A program made the position numbers and the translations under genes. The notes under the pieces are model-generated. The model worked only from the letters and a program-made list of their open reading frames with translations. It was not told the origin of the DNA and searched no databases. 64,000 bases of DNA from Streptomyces pinistramenti (GTDB lineage Bacteria; Actinomycetota; Actinomycetes; Streptomycetales; Streptomycetaceae), in the NCBI RefSeq assembly GCF_020564935.1, contig NZ_JAJCXB010000013.1:1-64000 (forward strand), in the 5' to 3' direction. Below are positions 43,303 through 52,896 of this stretch, one piece after another (position 1 is the first letter of the stretch; the number at the start of each line of letters is the position of its first letter).

Positions 43303-44420
43303 CGGCGGCCGGACCGTTCGTAGCGTTCGTAGCGCTCCACGCGGCGGCGGTTGGCGCGGCGGAAGCGGCGGGCGACCAGGCGGGCGAGGTCGGCGGCCCC
43401 GACCATGCCGGCCTCGGGGCCCAGCTGCGCCTTGGCGATCCTGGCCTCGGGGCGGTAGCCGCGGCCGGTCAGGGTGCGCCGGAAGGCGTCCCTGGCGGGG
43501 CCGATCAACAGGTCGTCGGCTGCGCTGACGCCGCCGCCGATGACGAAGCAGGAGGGGTCGAGGGCGGCGGCGAGGTTGGCGATGCCGACGCCGAGCCACT
43601 GGCCGATGTCCTGGAGGAGTTCGACGCACATGGCGTCGCCCTCCCGGGCCAGCTCGGTGATCAGCGGCCCTGTGATGTCGGGGATGTTGCCCTTGACCCG
43701 CTCGATGATGTTGTACGCCACCGGGGAGTCGGCCGCGGCCATCTCGCGGGCCTCGCGCACCAGGGCGTTGCCCGAGCTGTACTGCTCCCAGCAGCCGCGG
43801 TTGCCGCACGGGCAGCGGTGGCCGCCGGGCACGACCTGCATATGGCCGAACTCGCCGGCCACGCCGTACTTGCCGCGCTTGACCGCGCCGTCCTCCAGGA
43901 TGGCGCCGCCGATGCCGGTGCCGAGCGTGATCATGACGAGGTGGTCCTCGCCGCGCCCTGCGCCGAACCGCCATTCCGCCCAGGCGGCGGTGTTGGCGTC
44001 GTTGTCGACCATGACGGGGACGGCCAGACGGCCCGCGAGGCGGTCCCGCAGCGGTTCGTTGCGCCAGTTCAGGTGCGGGGCGAAGAGGACCTTGGAGCGG
44101 TCCGCGTCGACCCAGCCGGCCGCGCCGATGCCGACCGCGTGCACGTCGTGCCGGTCGGAGAGGTCGAGGACCAGCTCGGTGATGGTGTCCTCGACGACCT
44201 TCGGGCTCTTGGACTTGTCCGGCGTCTCGGTGCGGACCTTCTCCAGGATGGTGCCGTCGGCGTCGACGACACCCGCCATCACCTTGGTGCCGCCGATGTC
44301 GATGCCGACGGTCGGCACCCGGGGTGCGGTCAGGTGTGACCGCCGCTCGCGGGTGCCGACGGTGCGCAGCACCGTCGCTCTGGCCGACCCCCGGTGGACC
44401 CGTTCCCGGTACGTGCTCAT
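43299..44420 (-). CDS. ROK-family sugar kinase (glucokinase-like)
   Basis: A 373-residue ROK protein without an HTH domain. It has VGIDIGGTKVMAGVVD (phosphate loop), VDNDANTAAWAEW (catalytic Asp), TLGTGIGGAI, EFGHMQV and the zinc motif CPCGNRGCWEQ. It should phosphorylate the sugar brought in by the neighbouring ABC importer. A basic extension of about 35 residues precedes the kinase; the last ~25 residues are Arg/Tyr-rich. ATG 44420 has GGTGG upstream. About 200 bp separate it from the ATPase gene. Confidence 0.88.
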   Translation of the reverse strand: MSTYRERVHRGSARATVLRTVGTRERRSHLTAPRVPTVGIDIGGTKVMAGVVDADGTILEKVRTETPDKSKSPKVVEDTITELVLDLSDRHDVHAVGIGAAGWVDADRSKVLFAPHLNWRNEPLRDRLAGRLAVPVMVDNDANTAAWAEWRFGAGRGEDHLVMITLGTGIGGAILEDGAVKRGKYGVAGEFGHMQVVPGGHRCPCGNRGCWEQYSSGNALVREAREMAAADSPVAYNIIERVKGNIPDITGPLITELAREGDAMCVELLQDIGQWLGVGIANLAAALDPSCFVIGGGVSAADDLLIGPARDAFRRTLTGRGYRPEARIAKAQLGPEAGMVGAADLARLVARRFRRANRRRVERYERYERSGRR

Positions 44421-44622
44421 CGACCCACCTCTTCGCCGTTGCGGCTGCGGCGTTGGCCCGGTCGGCTGCGTGCTCGCAAGAGTCGTCTCGTCCCTGCGGG
44501 TCTCGGGAGGCCGGGCGGCCTCGGTGTGCATGGTTTCGCTGCGATTGTGCATCACGTGTGGCGTCCGGCGCACCGCGGCGTGGGGTCGCGGCCCGTGGCC
44601 CCGGTACGGCCGCGGGCGGGTC

Positions 44623-45432
44623 TCAGTCCGGCCGGTGGCCGCCGGGGAATTCCGGGGTCGTCGCGCGGGCCAGCTCGTGGCTGAGCTGTTCCAGCTCGCT
44701 GCCGCCTGCCATTTGGCGGGTCAGCTCGTCCAGGGCGATCTCCGACTTGGCGTGACTGCCGGCCATCGTGCCGCGCTTGAGGAGGACGAAGCGGTCGCCG
44801 ACGAGGTAGGCGTGGTGCGGGTTGTGGGTGATCAAGACCACGCCGAGTCCGGCGTCCCTGGCGGCCGCGACGTATTTGAGTACGACGCCGGACTGCTTGA
44901 CGCCGAGCGCCGCGGTCGGCTCGTCCAGGACGAGGACCTTGGCGCCGAAGTAGACGGCGCGGGCGATGGCCACGCACTGGCGCTCGCCGCCGGACAGGGT
45001 GCCGATGGGCTGGTCGACGTCGCGCAGGTCGATGCCCATCCGCAGCAGTTCGCTGCGGGTGGTCTCGCGCATCGTGCGGACGTCCAGGCGCCGGAAGGGG
45101 CCCTTGCCCTTCGTCGGTTCGGAGCCGAGGAAGAAGTTGCGCCACACCGGCATCAGCGGGACGACGGCGAGGTCCTGGTAGACGGTGGCGATGCCGCGGT
45201 CCAGGGCGTCGCGCGGGGAGGCGAGGCGGGTCTCCTCACCCTCGATGGTGAAGGTGCCCGCGTCGTGCTGGTGCAGCCCGGCGATGATCTTGATGAGGGT
45301 GGATTTTCCGGCGCCGTTGTCGCCGAGCACGCAGGAGATCTCCCCGGCGTGCACTTCGAGCGAGACGTTCTCCAGGGCCTTGATGTTGCCGTAGAACTTG
45401 CTGACGTCGGCCAGCTCGACCAGGGCCGTCAT
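44623..45432 (-). CDS. Sugar ABC transporter ATP-binding protein
   Basis: A 269-residue ABC ATPase with Walker [14 protein letters not shown], signature LSGGERQ, Walker [13 protein letters not shown] and switch His in LITHNP. It has one nucleotide-binding domain, not the fused pair of RbsA/XylG, so it resembles the single-domain CUT2-type ATPases. ATP hydrolysis drives import through the permease encoded just upstream (ATGA overlap). Confidence 0.92.
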   Translation of the reverse strand: MTALVELADVSKFYGNIKALENVSLEVHAGEISCVLGDNGAGKSTLIKIIAGLHQHDAGTFTIEGEETRLASPRDALDRGIATVYQDLAVVPLMPVWRNFFLGSEPTKGKGPFRRLDVRTMRETTRSELLRMGIDLRDVDQPIGTLSGGERQCVAIARAVYFGAKVLVLDEPTAALGVKQSGVVLKYVAAARDAGLGVVLITHNPHHAYLVGDRFVLLKRGTMAGSHAKSEIALDELTRQMAGGSELEQLSHELARATTPEFPGGHRPD

Positions 45433-46496
45433 GCCTTCTCCTCCGCGCGCTTGCGTACCCATGCGTTCAGGAGCGTGGCGAGCAGCAGCATCGCCCCGAG
45501 GAAGAACTTGAACCAGTCCGGGTTCCACTGGGCGTAGACGATGCCCTTGCTGGTCATGCCGAAGATGAACGCGCCGACGGCGGAGCCGATCGCCGAGCCG
45601 TAGCCGCCGGTCATCAGGCAGCCGCCGACGACCGCGGCGATGATGTAGAGGAATTCGTTGCCGACGCCGTCGCCCGACTGGATCGCATCGTACGAGAACA
45701 GCAGGTGCTGGCCGGAGATCCAGGCGGCGAAGGCGACGCCCATGTAGAGGCCGATCTTGGTCTTGGTGACCGGGACGCCGACCGCGCGGGCGGCATCCGC
45801 GCCGCCACCGGACGCGAAGATCCAGTTGCCGACGCGGGTGCGCAGCAGGACCCAGGTGGCCACGGCGACCAGTGCGATCCACCACAGGATGGTGATCTGG
45901 ATGTCGACGCTGCCCAGGGTCAGGTGCGAGGCGAAGACGGCGCGGGCGGAGGCGAAGCCCTCCATGTCGGCGATGGTCTTCGTCGAGACGGTGCCGCTGA
46001 TCAGCTTGGTGAAGCCGAGGTTGAGGCCGGTCAGCATGAAGAACGTGCCGAGCGTGATGATGAAGCTGGGGAGTCTGGTGCGGGTCAGCAGGAAGCCGTT
46101 GAAGAAGCCGATGGCGAGGGTGACCAGCAGCGATACGCCGACGCCGACCCAGGTGTTGGCCGTCATCTGGTAGCTGAACATCGAGGAGATCAGCGCCGAG
46201 CTGACCACCATCACACCGGCCGAGAGGTCGAACTCGCCGCCGATCATCAGCAGCGCCACCGGTACGGCCATGATGCCGATCGTCGAGGACGCGTAGAGGA
46301 CGGTGGAGAGGCTGGAGGCGCGCAGGAAGGGTTCGGCGGCGAAGGTGAAGAAGAGGAAGACGGCGGCGGCGCCGACCACCGAGCCCAGTTCGGGGCGGCC
46401 CATCAGCCGGTGGACGAGGGAGCGGTGCATCAGCCGTTCGTCGCCGGCGGCCTGCGGGCCGGCGGGCTGCCGTGGCGGGGCGTCGGCGGGGCTCAT
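45429..46496 (-). CDS. Sugar ABC transporter permease (CUT2/RbsC type)
   Basis: A 355-residue integral membrane protein with about ten hydrophobic helices. The CUT2 motif region is [20 protein letters not shown] (like the RbsC GGIDLSVG). Later family segments are [19 protein letters not shown] and [13 protein letters not shown]. It forms the channel for the substrate delivered by the lipoprotein. Its start overlaps the end of the binding-protein gene by 4 bp and its end overlaps the ATPase gene by 4 bp. Confidence 0.9.
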   Translation of the reverse strand: MSPADAPPRQPAGPQAAGDERLMHRSLVHRLMGRPELGSVVGAAAVFLFFTFAAEPFLRASSLSTVLYASSTIGIMAVPVALLMIGGEFDLSAGVMVVSSALISSMFSYQMTANTWVGVGVSLLVTLAIGFFNGFLLTRTRLPSFIITLGTFFMLTGLNLGFTKLISGTVSTKTIADMEGFASARAVFASHLTLGSVDIQITILWWIALVAVATWVLLRTRVGNWIFASGGGADAARAVGVPVTKTKIGLYMGVAFAAWISGQHLLFSYDAIQSGDGVGNEFLYIIAAVVGGCLMTGGYGSAIGSAVGAFIFGMTSKGIVYAQWNPDWFKFFLGAMLLLATLLNAWVRKRAEEKA

Positions 46497-47506
46497 CGGG
46501 TACCCCGCTTCGTGTACTCCTGGAGCGCCGTCGCGTCCTTCTTGGTGATCACCTGGGGCCCGGTGAGGACCGGCTTGCCGCCGCCGAGCATGTCGGAGTT
46601 GTACTTGTACAGCCACAGCAGGTCGACGGCTTCGTAGCCCTGGAGGTAGGGCTGCTGGTCGACGGCGAAGCCGAGGGAGCCGTCCTTGAGGCCGCCGGCG
46701 ACCTGGGCATTGAGGTCGAAGGTGTCGATCTCGGCCTTGCTGCCGGCCTGTTCCTTGGCCTTGACGGCGGTGGGGGCGAACGGCGCGCCGAGGGTGACGA
46801 CGGAGTCGATGGACGGGTCGGCCTGGAGCTTGGACTCGATGGAGGACTGCACGTCGGGCATGTTGGTGCCCTCGACGTAGAGCTTCTGCAGGTCGCCCTT
46901 GAAGGTCTTCGCGGTGCCGGCGCAGCGCTGCTCGTGGCCGACGTTGCCCTGTTCGTGCAGGACGCACAGGGCCTTCTTCTTGCCGCGCTTGTTCAGTTCC
47001 TCGCCGACGGCCTCGCCGGCCACCGTCTCGTCCTGCCCGATGTGGCTGAGCGCGCCGTACGCCTTGGACTCCTCGGCGCCGGAGTTGACCGTGATCACGG
47101 GGATGCCGGCCTTCTCGGCCTTGGCGACCACGTCCTTCATGGCGTCCGGCTTGGCGAGCGTGACGATCAGCCCGTCGACCTTCTGGTCGATGTAGGACTG
47201 CACCAGCTGGCTCTGCCGCTGGGCCTCCTTGTCGTGCCCGTAGACGAACTTGATGTTGTCCTTGGCCGCGGCCTGTTCGGCGCCGTTCTGCACGATGTCC
47301 CAGAAGGTGTCGCCATCGCCCGAATGGGTGACCATCGCGAAGGTCCACCTGGGAGTGTTCACAGCGGCCTTGCCGCCGGCGGCCTGTGCGGCGCGCGCGT
47401 CCTCGGCGCGCTTGCCTCCGGTACTGCTGCACCCCGCGAGCGAGGCGCCGAGCACCGCCACCAGCACGGCACTCATGACGCTTACGCCTCTTCGAACCCT
47501 TGCCAC
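46493..47506 (-). CDS. Sugar-binding lipoprotein of ABC importer
   Basis: A 337-residue periplasmic-binding-protein-type lipoprotein. A signal peptide ends in the lipobox LAGC, then the RbsB-like fold: [48 protein letters not shown] and [11 protein letters not shown]. The ligand is probably a monosaccharide, cyclitol or related compound but cannot be told. GTG 47506 is chosen because it gives a normal signal peptide after GGGAAGGG. First gene of the five-gene importer/kinase operon; a palindromic operator candidate lies about 255 bp upstream. Confidence 0.88.
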   Translation of the reverse strand: MARVRRGVSVMSAVLVAVLGASLAGCSSTGGKRAEDARAAQAAGGKAAVNTPRWTFAMVTHSGDGDTFWDIVQNGAEQAAAKDNIKFVYGHDKEAQRQSQLVQSYIDQKVDGLIVTLAKPDAMKDVVAKAEKAGIPVITVNSGAEESKAYGALSHIGQDETVAGEAVGEELNKRGKKKALCVLHEQGNVGHEQRCAGTAKTFKGDLQKLYVEGTNMPDVQSSIESKLQADPSIDSVVTLGAPFAPTAVKAKEQAGSKAEIDTFDLNAQVAGGLKDGSLGFAVDQQPYLQGYEAVDLLWLYKYNSDMLGGGKPVLTGPQVITKKDATALQEYTKRGTR

Positions 47507-47904
47507 GAGGACTTGCCCTTCCCGCTGATTGTCACGCTGTGTGGTGCACGCCGTTTCGCGCACCGGCACCGGATCCCCGGCCCCAACCGACCAAGTATCC
47601 GTTACCGGCGATCTGTACCGGTTCATCGGGTCCGCTCTTCCGCCGGTGGTCACCGAGAGCCACGACCGGTGGACCGGCCGGAGCGGAGCGCCGCCCTTCC
47701 CGGCCGCCCGATTGCGGCTGGAGGAGTTCTAGCGGGGGGTGTGGAGCCACGTCAATGCTTTGTCAGAACATTCTGACGCGAGGTGGGTAACGGGACGCCT
47801 GCGCGAGCGCGGCCCTCCGCGCGGAAACGGGGCCGGGACCTCGGCGCGGAACGGGCCCGGGACCTCGGCGCGGAACGGGCCCGGAGCCGCGGCGCGGAAC
47901 GGGC
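47507..47904. other. Promoter region of the sugar operon
   Basis: About 400 bp between the sugar-importer operon and gntR. It contains the palindrome at 47762-47777 and four tandem GC-rich repeats at 47819-47914; no gene is apparent. Confidence 0.5.
47762..47777. promoter_or_regulatory. Palindromic operator candidate GTCAGAACATTCTGAC
   Basis: Two 7-bp arms (GTCAGAA/TTCTGAC) around CA, upstream of the sugar importer operon and next to gntR. The likely ligand is the adjacent GntR protein or a global sugar regulator (inference). Confidence 0.6.
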
Positions 47905-47914
47905 TCAGGGCCGG
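47819..47914 (+). repeat. Four tandem GC-rich 24-bp repeats
   Basis: Four consecutive units of about 24 bp, each starting GCGCGGAA(A)CGGG, begin at 47819, 47844, 47868 and 47892. The last unit runs into the final codons of gntR. Units 1-2 are nearly identical and 3-4 diverge. Confidence 0.7.
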
Positions 47915-48678
47915 ACCAGCAGCTGGAATTCGAAGGCGTACCGGGACGCGCGGTAGACGTGCGTGCCGAACTCGACGGCCCGGCCGGTGTCGTCGAACGT
48001 GGTGCGCTGCATCGTGAGCAGCGGGGCCCCCTCCGCCTCGCCGAGCCGCTCCCCCTCCTCCGCGGTGGCGGACTTGGCGCCGACGGCCTGCCGCGCGCTG
48101 TGCAGGGTGATGCCCGCGGACCGCATCAGGCGGTAGAGGCCGGTCTCCTCCAGGTCGGCGGTCTCCAGCCTGAGCAGCCCGGCCGGGAGGTGGTTGCGCA
48201 GGTGGGCTACCGGCTCACCGTGCGTGAGCCGGAGCCGTTCGACGAGCACGACCTCGGCGCCCTCGGCGACCCCGAGCGCGGCGGCGACCTCGGCGTCGGC
48301 GGGCGTGGTGGTGTGGCGCAGGACCCGGGTCGCCGGCTTCTGCCCGGCCGCCTCCAGGTCGTCGTAGAGACTGCTCAGCTCCAGCGGGCGGCGGACCTGG
48401 CTGTGCACGACCTGGGTGCCGATGCCGCGCCTGCGCACCAGCAGCCCCTTGTCGACCAGCGACTGGATCGCCTGCCGCACGGTCGGCCGGGACAGGCCGA
48501 GCCGCCCGGCCAGCTCGATCTCGTTGCCGAGCAGGCTGCCCGGCGCGAGCCTGCCGTTCTCGATGGCGGACTCCAGCTGCTGGGCCAGCTGGAAATACAG
48601 CGGGACGGGACTGCTCCGGTCCACGCTGAACTGGACGGGGCTCTCGGCTCCCGTGACTTCTGTATCGCGTTTCCCCAC
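47905..48678 (-). CDS. GntR-family regulator with UTRA domain (HutC subfamily)
   Basis: A 257-residue regulator. The winged helix (about 18-85) has PLYFQLAQQLESAI, LGLSRPTVRQAIQSLVDKGL and LVRRRGIGTQV. The effector-binding UTRA domain follows, with SLYDDLEAAGQKPATRVL and HVYRASRYAFEFQLLVRP at the end. It is divergent in role from, but on the same strand as, the importer operon downstream, and probably represses it until the sugar or its phosphate binds. Operator-like palindromes lie just upstream of its own start and upstream of the importer. Confidence 0.9.
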   Translation of the reverse strand: MGKRDTEVTGAESPVQFSVDRSSPVPLYFQLAQQLESAIENGRLAPGSLLGNEIELAGRLGLSRPTVRQAIQSLVDKGLLVRRRGIGTQVVHSQVRRPLELSSLYDDLEAAGQKPATRVLRHTTTPADAEVAAALGVAEGAEVVLVERLRLTHGEPVAHLRNHLPAGLLRLETADLEETGLYRLMRSAGITLHSARQAVGAKSATAEEGERLGEAEGAPLLTMQRTTFDDTGRAVEFGTHVYRASRYAFEFQLLVRP

Positions 48679-48729
48679 GGTCGCGAGCGTAACGGCAGGA
48701 AAAGATGACGGGAAGTCCAGAGGTCACAT

Positions 48730-48739
48730 TGTCCGGACA
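48730..48739. promoter_or_regulatory. HutC-type operator candidate TGTCCGGACA
   Basis: A perfect 10-bp palindrome 52 bp upstream of the gntR start, fitting the GT-x2-x2-AC shape of GntR/HutC operators. It suggests autoregulation (inference). Confidence 0.45.
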
Positions 48740-48794
48740 TTGGCCGGAGACCGTACGGTGCGCTCCGCGGGATCTCCGGCCCCGTGCGGCGCGG

Positions 48795-49643
48795 CTACTT
48801 CATCCAGGCGTCCTCGTACTTCCGGTACGTGCCGTCGTTCTTCGCCAGGTGCACCCACTGGTCGACGTACGCCTTGAACTCGTCGTCGCCGCGCGGAAGG
48901 GCGTACGCCTTCTCGGAGAAGGAGAACGGCTTGTCGGGGTGGACCGAGCAGAGTTCGGGGTGGACCTTGGCCTGGTAGCGGGTCTCCGACGCGTCGGTCA
49001 TCATCACGTCCGCGCGGCCCGCGACGATCTCGTCGAAGATCGTGGTGTTGTCGGGGTACACCTTGATCGTCGCCCGCTTGACGTGCGCGCGGGCGAAGTC
49101 CTCGTTCGTGCCACCGGGGTTGACGACGACGGTCGTGCCGGGCCGGTCGATCTGCTGGAGGGTTCGGTACTTGTCCTTGTCCTCGCAGCGGACGATGGGG
49201 GTCTTGCCGTCCTCGCGGGTGGGTTCGCTGAAGTAGGCGGCGCGGGCGCGCGGCAGGGTGATCGAGACGCCGCCCACGCCGATGTCGCAGCGGCCCGCGG
49301 TCAGGTCGCCGACGAGCTTCGCCCAGGTCGTGGCGACGTACCGGGGCTTGGCGTCCAGGCTCTTGGCCAGGTCACGGGCCATCTCGATGTCCACGCCGCG
49401 GTACTTCCCGGTCTTCGGGTCGAGGTAGGTGAACGGGCGGTAGTCGCCGGTCGTGCAGACCCGGAGCACGCCGCGGCGCGGAACGGTGTCCAGGAGGGTG
49501 CCGGGGTGCGGCCGTTTCGCGACGGGGGCGGCCGCCGTGGGCGCAGCACCCGGCGCCGGGGCGGGAGTTGCCGGGGAGGAGGGAGCGGCGACTGTGGCAG
49601 CGAGCAGAACGGCGAGGGCGGACAGCGTGACGGCGCGCTTCAT
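48795..49643 (-). CDS. Secreted family 3 solute-binding protein
   Basis: A 282-residue exported binding protein: signal peptide about 1-22, a Pro/Ala linker, then RRGVLRVCTTGDYRPFTYLD, GVDIEMARDLAKSL, ADVMMTDASETRYQAK and FSFSEKAYALP. The family binds amino acids, and some members are periplasmic cyclohexadienyl dehydratases (PheC-like), which this resembles in the opening motif. There is no lipobox Cys, and no permease or ATPase nearby, so a secreted enzyme or orphan sensor is as likely as transport. Confidence 0.75.
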   Translation of the reverse strand: MKRAVTLSALAVLLAATVAAPSSPATPAPAPGAAPTAAAPVAKRPHPGTLLDTVPRRGVLRVCTTGDYRPFTYLDPKTGKYRGVDIEMARDLAKSLDAKPRYVATTWAKLVGDLTAGRCDIGVGGVSITLPRARAAYFSEPTREDGKTPIVRCEDKDKYRTLQQIDRPGTTVVVNPGGTNEDFARAHVKRATIKVYPDNTTIFDEIVAGRADVMMTDASETRYQAKVHPELCSVHPDKPFSFSEKAYALPRGDDEFKAYVDQWVHLAKNDGTYRKYEDAWMK

Positions 49644-49876
49644 GGTGATCGTGACTCCTGTACGCGACGGGCGGGTGGCGGCGGGGCAGGAACGCTCCGC
49701 GGTCGGCTCGATCAACTGGTGCGCCGCCGGTGGCCGGTGCGTCCCGGCCGGCGACGGCGTGATCATGCGATCGCAGCGCTCAGAGTGGCAGAGCCCGCGG
49801 CCCGGGTGAAGGCCGTGACCGGCCTGTGGGACGGCTGCCGAACGTCCCCCTCCCGGCCGGGCACGCCCCGCCCCGC

Positions 49877-50545
49877 TCAGTCGTCGTAGAGGTCCGCCGT
49901 GCCGATGGTCGTCCGGTGGTCGGGGGTCGTGTCGGCGAGCCGGGTCAGGAGTTCGGCGGCGCGCTTGGCGACGGTGTCGCGGTCGCCGGCGCAGAGGGCC
50001 GAGCCCATACCGACGGCCACGGCACCGGCCGCGATCCACTCCGGCGCGCTCTCGACCGTCACCCCGCCGGTCGGCAGGAGCGGGGCCTGCGGCAGGGCGG
50101 CGCGGATGTCCTTGAGCCAGGACGGGTCGTGCCCGGAGACGGGGAAGACCTTGAGGGCGTCCGCTCCCCACTCCAGCGCGCGGACCATCTCGGTCGGGGT
50201 CGCCACTCCGGCGAATACGGGAACGCCGTAGCGGTGTCCCGTACGGATGACCTCGGCGTCCAGGCTCGGCGAGACGAGGAAGCGGGCGCCGGCGTCCACG
50301 GCCATCCGGGCCGACACCGCGTCAAGAATCGTGCCCGCGCCGATGACCGCGTCGTCCCCCAGCTCGCGGGTGAGGGTGGTGACGGCCTCCAGGGCGAACG
50401 GGGTGGTCAGAGATATTTCCAGGCTGGTGATGCCGGCCGACAGCAGCGTGTCGGCCGTGGCGCTCGCCTCGTCGTAGGACGTGCTGCGGACGATGGCGAA
50501 AACGCGCTGCGCCAGTGCGGCCCGGGTGATCTCCCAGCGATACAC
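49877..50545 (-). CDS. eda: KDPG/KHG aldolase (Eda-like)
   Basis: A 222-residue class I bifunctional 2-keto-3-deoxy-6-phosphogluconate/4-hydroxy-2-oxoglutarate aldolase. It has FAIVRSTSYDEA, ISLEISLTTP (catalytic Glu), ARFLVSPSLD and the Schiff-base Lys in ADALKVFPVS, then LPTGGVTVE. It cleaves KDPG to pyruvate and glyceraldehyde 3-phosphate. The GTG start at 50545 gives VYRWEITRAALA. It stands alone, not with edd, so a link to sugar-acid or glyoxylate metabolism is inference. Confidence 0.88.
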   Translation of the reverse strand: MYRWEITRAALAQRVFAIVRSTSYDEASATADTLLSAGITSLEISLTTPFALEAVTTLTRELGDDAVIGAGTILDAVSARMAVDAGARFLVSPSLDAEVIRTGHRYGVPVFAGVATPTEMVRALEWGADALKVFPVSGHDPSWLKDIRAALPQAPLLPTGGVTVESAPEWIAAGAVAVGMGSALCAGDRDTVAKRAAELLTRLADTTPDHRTTIGTADLYDD

Positions 50546-51002
50546 GGCAGTTCGCCGTCCTTCCTTGTCTCCGACGCTCTGCGCCGCCCGCCCTTTGACC
50601 GCGGCACGGCCGGCACGTGTCTGCGCGTGCCGCGGCGGCTGACCACCAGATGGTCTCTTTGCCGCCGATGCCCGCCCCTTCCTCGTTTCGGCCGAAACGC
50701 TACCGGCAGCCACTGACAATTCTCCCGCGGGGGTCCGCCCCGCGTCCCCGAACCGGCGAGATCCGGGGGACGAAACGGGGCCGCGAAGCCGTGGAACCGC
50801 GGAGTCGTAATGCCGAAGAGGCGCGGAACCGGAGGGACTTGGGGACGGATGGCGTGGATGCGAAGGCGCGTGGGGCGGAAGGGGTGGCGAGACGGACGGC
50901 GGGCCGGCGACGTGGGCGTCCGGGGCAACAGGACGGCGGCCGGGGTGCCATGAAGCCTGGCACCCCGGCCGCCGTGTGAGCCCGTACGCGCCGGGCGACG
51001 GC
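50546..51002. other. Intergenic stretch with terminator
   Basis: About 460 bp between the aldolase and RNase genes, both on the minus strand. The right end holds the hairpin of the RNase gene at 50933-50975. No gene seen. Confidence 0.4.
50933..50975 (-). terminator. 18-bp perfect hairpin terminator of the RNase gene
   Basis: The arms 50933-50950 and 50958-50975 are exact complements around a 7-nt loop. It lies 28 bp past the RNase stop. Confidence 0.8.
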
Positions 51003-51452
51003 TCAGCAGCCGAAGTCGACGAGGTCGAACGACTTGTAGTGGTCGGAGGTGTAGTAGTCCTCCTTGCTCTTCTCGCCGGTCACGATGCGGCGCGCGCCGC
51101 GGTCCTGCGATCCGGGAGTGACGACGGTGAACTCGTGGTAGTAGCCGGAACCCTGCTTCGGAAGGATGCCCTCCCGGTTGGAGAAGACCGTGTTGTCCTG
51201 CGGGTACGGGTAGGGGCCGCCCTTGTCGATCAGGTCAAGGGTGTGGTGGGCCTCGTCGGGCAGCTTGGAGGTGCAGATCTTGCCGACGTCCTGGACCCGC
51301 ACCTGCGCGGCGTGCAGCGACGCGGCGGTTGCGGTGGCGGGGTGGGCCGTGGCGGCGGACGGGGTGGCCGCGACCGCGGTCCCGCCGAGGAGAAGGGCCG
51401 ATGCGAGGGCGCCCGCGGCGCCGATCCTGGTGATCCGTGGGGGGATTCTCAT
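51003..51452 (-). CDS. Secreted guanyl-specific ribonuclease (RNase Sa type)
   Basis: A 149-residue extracellular RNase. After a signal peptide and a short Ala/Thr-rich pro-region the last ~96 residues are RNase Sa-like. It has VGKICTSKLPDEAHHTLDLI, NREGILPKQGSGYYHEFTVV with the catalytic Glu, RGARRIVTG with the Arg and YYTSDHYKSF with the His. Two Cys (KIC, final FGC) form the usual disulphide. It cleaves RNA after G. ATG 51452 gives the signal peptide MRIPPRITRIGAAGALASAL; ATG 51479 would add nine residues. A barstar-like inhibitor is not seen nearby. Confidence 0.95.
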   Translation of the reverse strand: MRIPPRITRIGAAGALASALLLGGTAVAATPSAATAHPATATAASLHAAQVRVQDVGKICTSKLPDEAHHTLDLIDKGGPYPYPQDNTVFSNREGILPKQGSGYYHEFTVVTPGSQDRGARRIVTGEKSKEDYYTSDHYKSFDLVDFGC

Positions 51453-51615
51453 GCCGACAAGGATGACGCGCGTAGACATGGGCCTGTCAATCCCAAGGAC
51501 CGTAAGTTTCCCGCGAGTTCACACGGATGCACGCAGCCACCACGGGCGGCCCGCCTGTGTACCGAGCGTGTCCCGCGGCCGTCACCGGGCCGCACTTCCG
51601 GAAGGCCCCTCGCTC

Positions 51616-51652
51616 TTTGCCTCAGAGGCAAAATGTTTGCCTCTGAGGTCAA
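51616..51652 (+). promoter_or_regulatory. Tandem palindromic operator of the XRE-cupin gene
   Basis: TTTGCCTCAGAGGCAAA (51616-51632, 7-bp arms) is followed 20 bp later by a second, imperfect copy TTTGCCTCTGAGGTCAA (51636-51652). Both lie 20-56 bp before the XRE-cupin start, a strong autoregulatory operator pattern. Confidence 0.75.
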
Positions 51653-51671
51653 GGCTGGCTATACCGGATAC

Positions 51672-52298
51672 ATGACCGAACACCCGGACGAGACCGCCGA
51701 TGACGCGGCCGTGGAGCTGCCCACCGTCGCGCCCCGGCTGCGTGACCTGCGGCGCCGCAGCGGGCTGACGCTGGAGGCCGCCGCCCGGCGGGTCGGGCTC
51801 TCGCCCGCGCACCTGTCCCGGCTGGAGACCAACCGCCGCCAGCCATCGCTCCCGATGCTGCTGGCGCTGGCCCGTACGTACGGCACCACGGTATCCGACC
51901 TGCTCGGCGAGACCGCTCCCGAGCGGGATCCCATCGTGCGGGCCGGACGTGCCGAACCGTCCGAGGCCGGCGGCTGGACGTACTGGACGCTCGGCGGCGC
52001 CGGGCGGGCGATGCAGGCCCTGCGGCTGCACGTACCGCAGCGCGCGCAGGGCGATCTGGTGCGGGTGCACCCGGGCGAGGAATGGCTTTACGTCCTCACC
52101 GGGCAGCTGCGCCTGACGCTCGGCGAGGCGGTCCATCTGCTCGGCCCGGGTGACGCGGCGCACTTTGACTCGCTGACCCCGCACCGTATCGCCGCGGCCT
52201 CGCCGGGCGGTACGGACCTGCTGTTCGTCCACACCCTGCTGCAGAGCGGCGCCGCCGAGCTGTGCCTGGGCGACGCCGCGCCGCGCCGCGGTCTGTGA
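51672..52298 (+). CDS. XRE-cupin transcriptional regulator
   Basis: A 208-residue regulator. The HTH lies at about residues 20-80 (LTLEAAARRVGLSPAHLSRL, then TNRRQPSLPMLLALARTYGT). A cupin-2 fold (about 105-200) has HPGEEWLYVLTGQLRLTLGE and GDAAHFDSLTPHR, which may bind a metal and ligand. Members commonly repress a nearby transporter or enzyme gene. ATG 51672 follows the tandem operator. The small membrane gene downstream is the obvious co-regulated partner. Confidence 0.9.
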   Translation: MTEHPDETADDAAVELPTVAPRLRDLRRRSGLTLEAAARRVGLSPAHLSRLETNRRQPSLPMLLALARTYGTTVSDLLGETAPERDPIVRAGRAEPSEAGGWTYWTLGGAGRAMQALRLHVPQRAQGDLVRVHPGEEWLYVLTGQLRLTLGEAVHLLGPGDAAHFDSLTPHRIAAASPGGTDLLFVHTLLQSGAAELCLGDAAPRRGL

Positions 52299-52357
52299 CG
52301 CCGGTGACGCGGAGCGACCGCGTGCCGCACCGTTTCGCAAGGGAAGGAACGTACGCC

Positions 52358-52573
52358 GTGCCCGACCAGTCCACTCCCCCGCCCGCGCTCCCCGGCCCCG
52401 GCCCCGACGCCACGTCGCCGGGTGCCGCCCCCGAGCCCGCGGCACCCGCCCGGGTCTACGTCGAGAACAAGCCACCGCGCGGGCTGTACGTGCGGGTCTT
52501 CATCTACGTCGTCGCCACGCATGTGCTGCTGGCGTTCATGAGCCTGCTGGTGATCATCGCCAAGACCCGCTGA
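52358..52573 (+). CDS. Small membrane protein (DUF6126-like)
   Basis: A 71-residue protein: Pro-rich N-terminus, then ENKPPRGLYVRVFIYVVATH and one transmembrane helix (about 47-66). The ENKPPRGLY-type motif is typical of DUF6126 proteins found after XRE-cupin genes in Streptomyces (as I recall). GTG 52358 has GGGAAGG 13 nt upstream. It is 59 bp downstream of the XRE-cupin gene and probably co-transcribed. Confidence 0.7.
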   Translation: MPDQSTPPPALPGPGPDATSPGAAPEPAAPARVYVENKPPRGLYVRVFIYVVATHVLLAFMSLLVIIAKTR

Positions 52574-52896
52574 CCTCCGGCGGCCCGGTTCAACGGGCGT
52601 ACGCCGGGCCGACGTTCTCCCCCGGACCGTGACGAGGACACCGTGGCGCCGCGCCGCAGGGCGCCGCGCGTCACCGGCCGCCCCGGGGCGGCCGCGGATC
52701 CCGCCGCGTACCGGGGGCCCCGGACGCGTCCCGCTCCGCTTTCCCCGGCGCGCCGCTCCCCGGCGTCCTAATCTGGGTCCATCGGTCCGAGACGGCCGCT
52801 CCACGGCGATGCCGCCGGGCCGGCCCCGTCGTCGGATACGGCACCGGGCGCGGCATCCCCGCGAGCCCGCCCCCGCACCGGAGGAGATCCGCCACC
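52574..52896. other. Intergenic stretch, nothing recognised
   Basis: About 320 bp of very GC-rich sequence before the TenA-like gene; AGGAG just before ATG 52897 is its ribosome binding site. No other feature seen. Confidence 0.4.

Noticed and set aside
47819..47914. A CRISPR array
   Set aside because: The four GC-rich units are directly contiguous without spacers and differ from one another.
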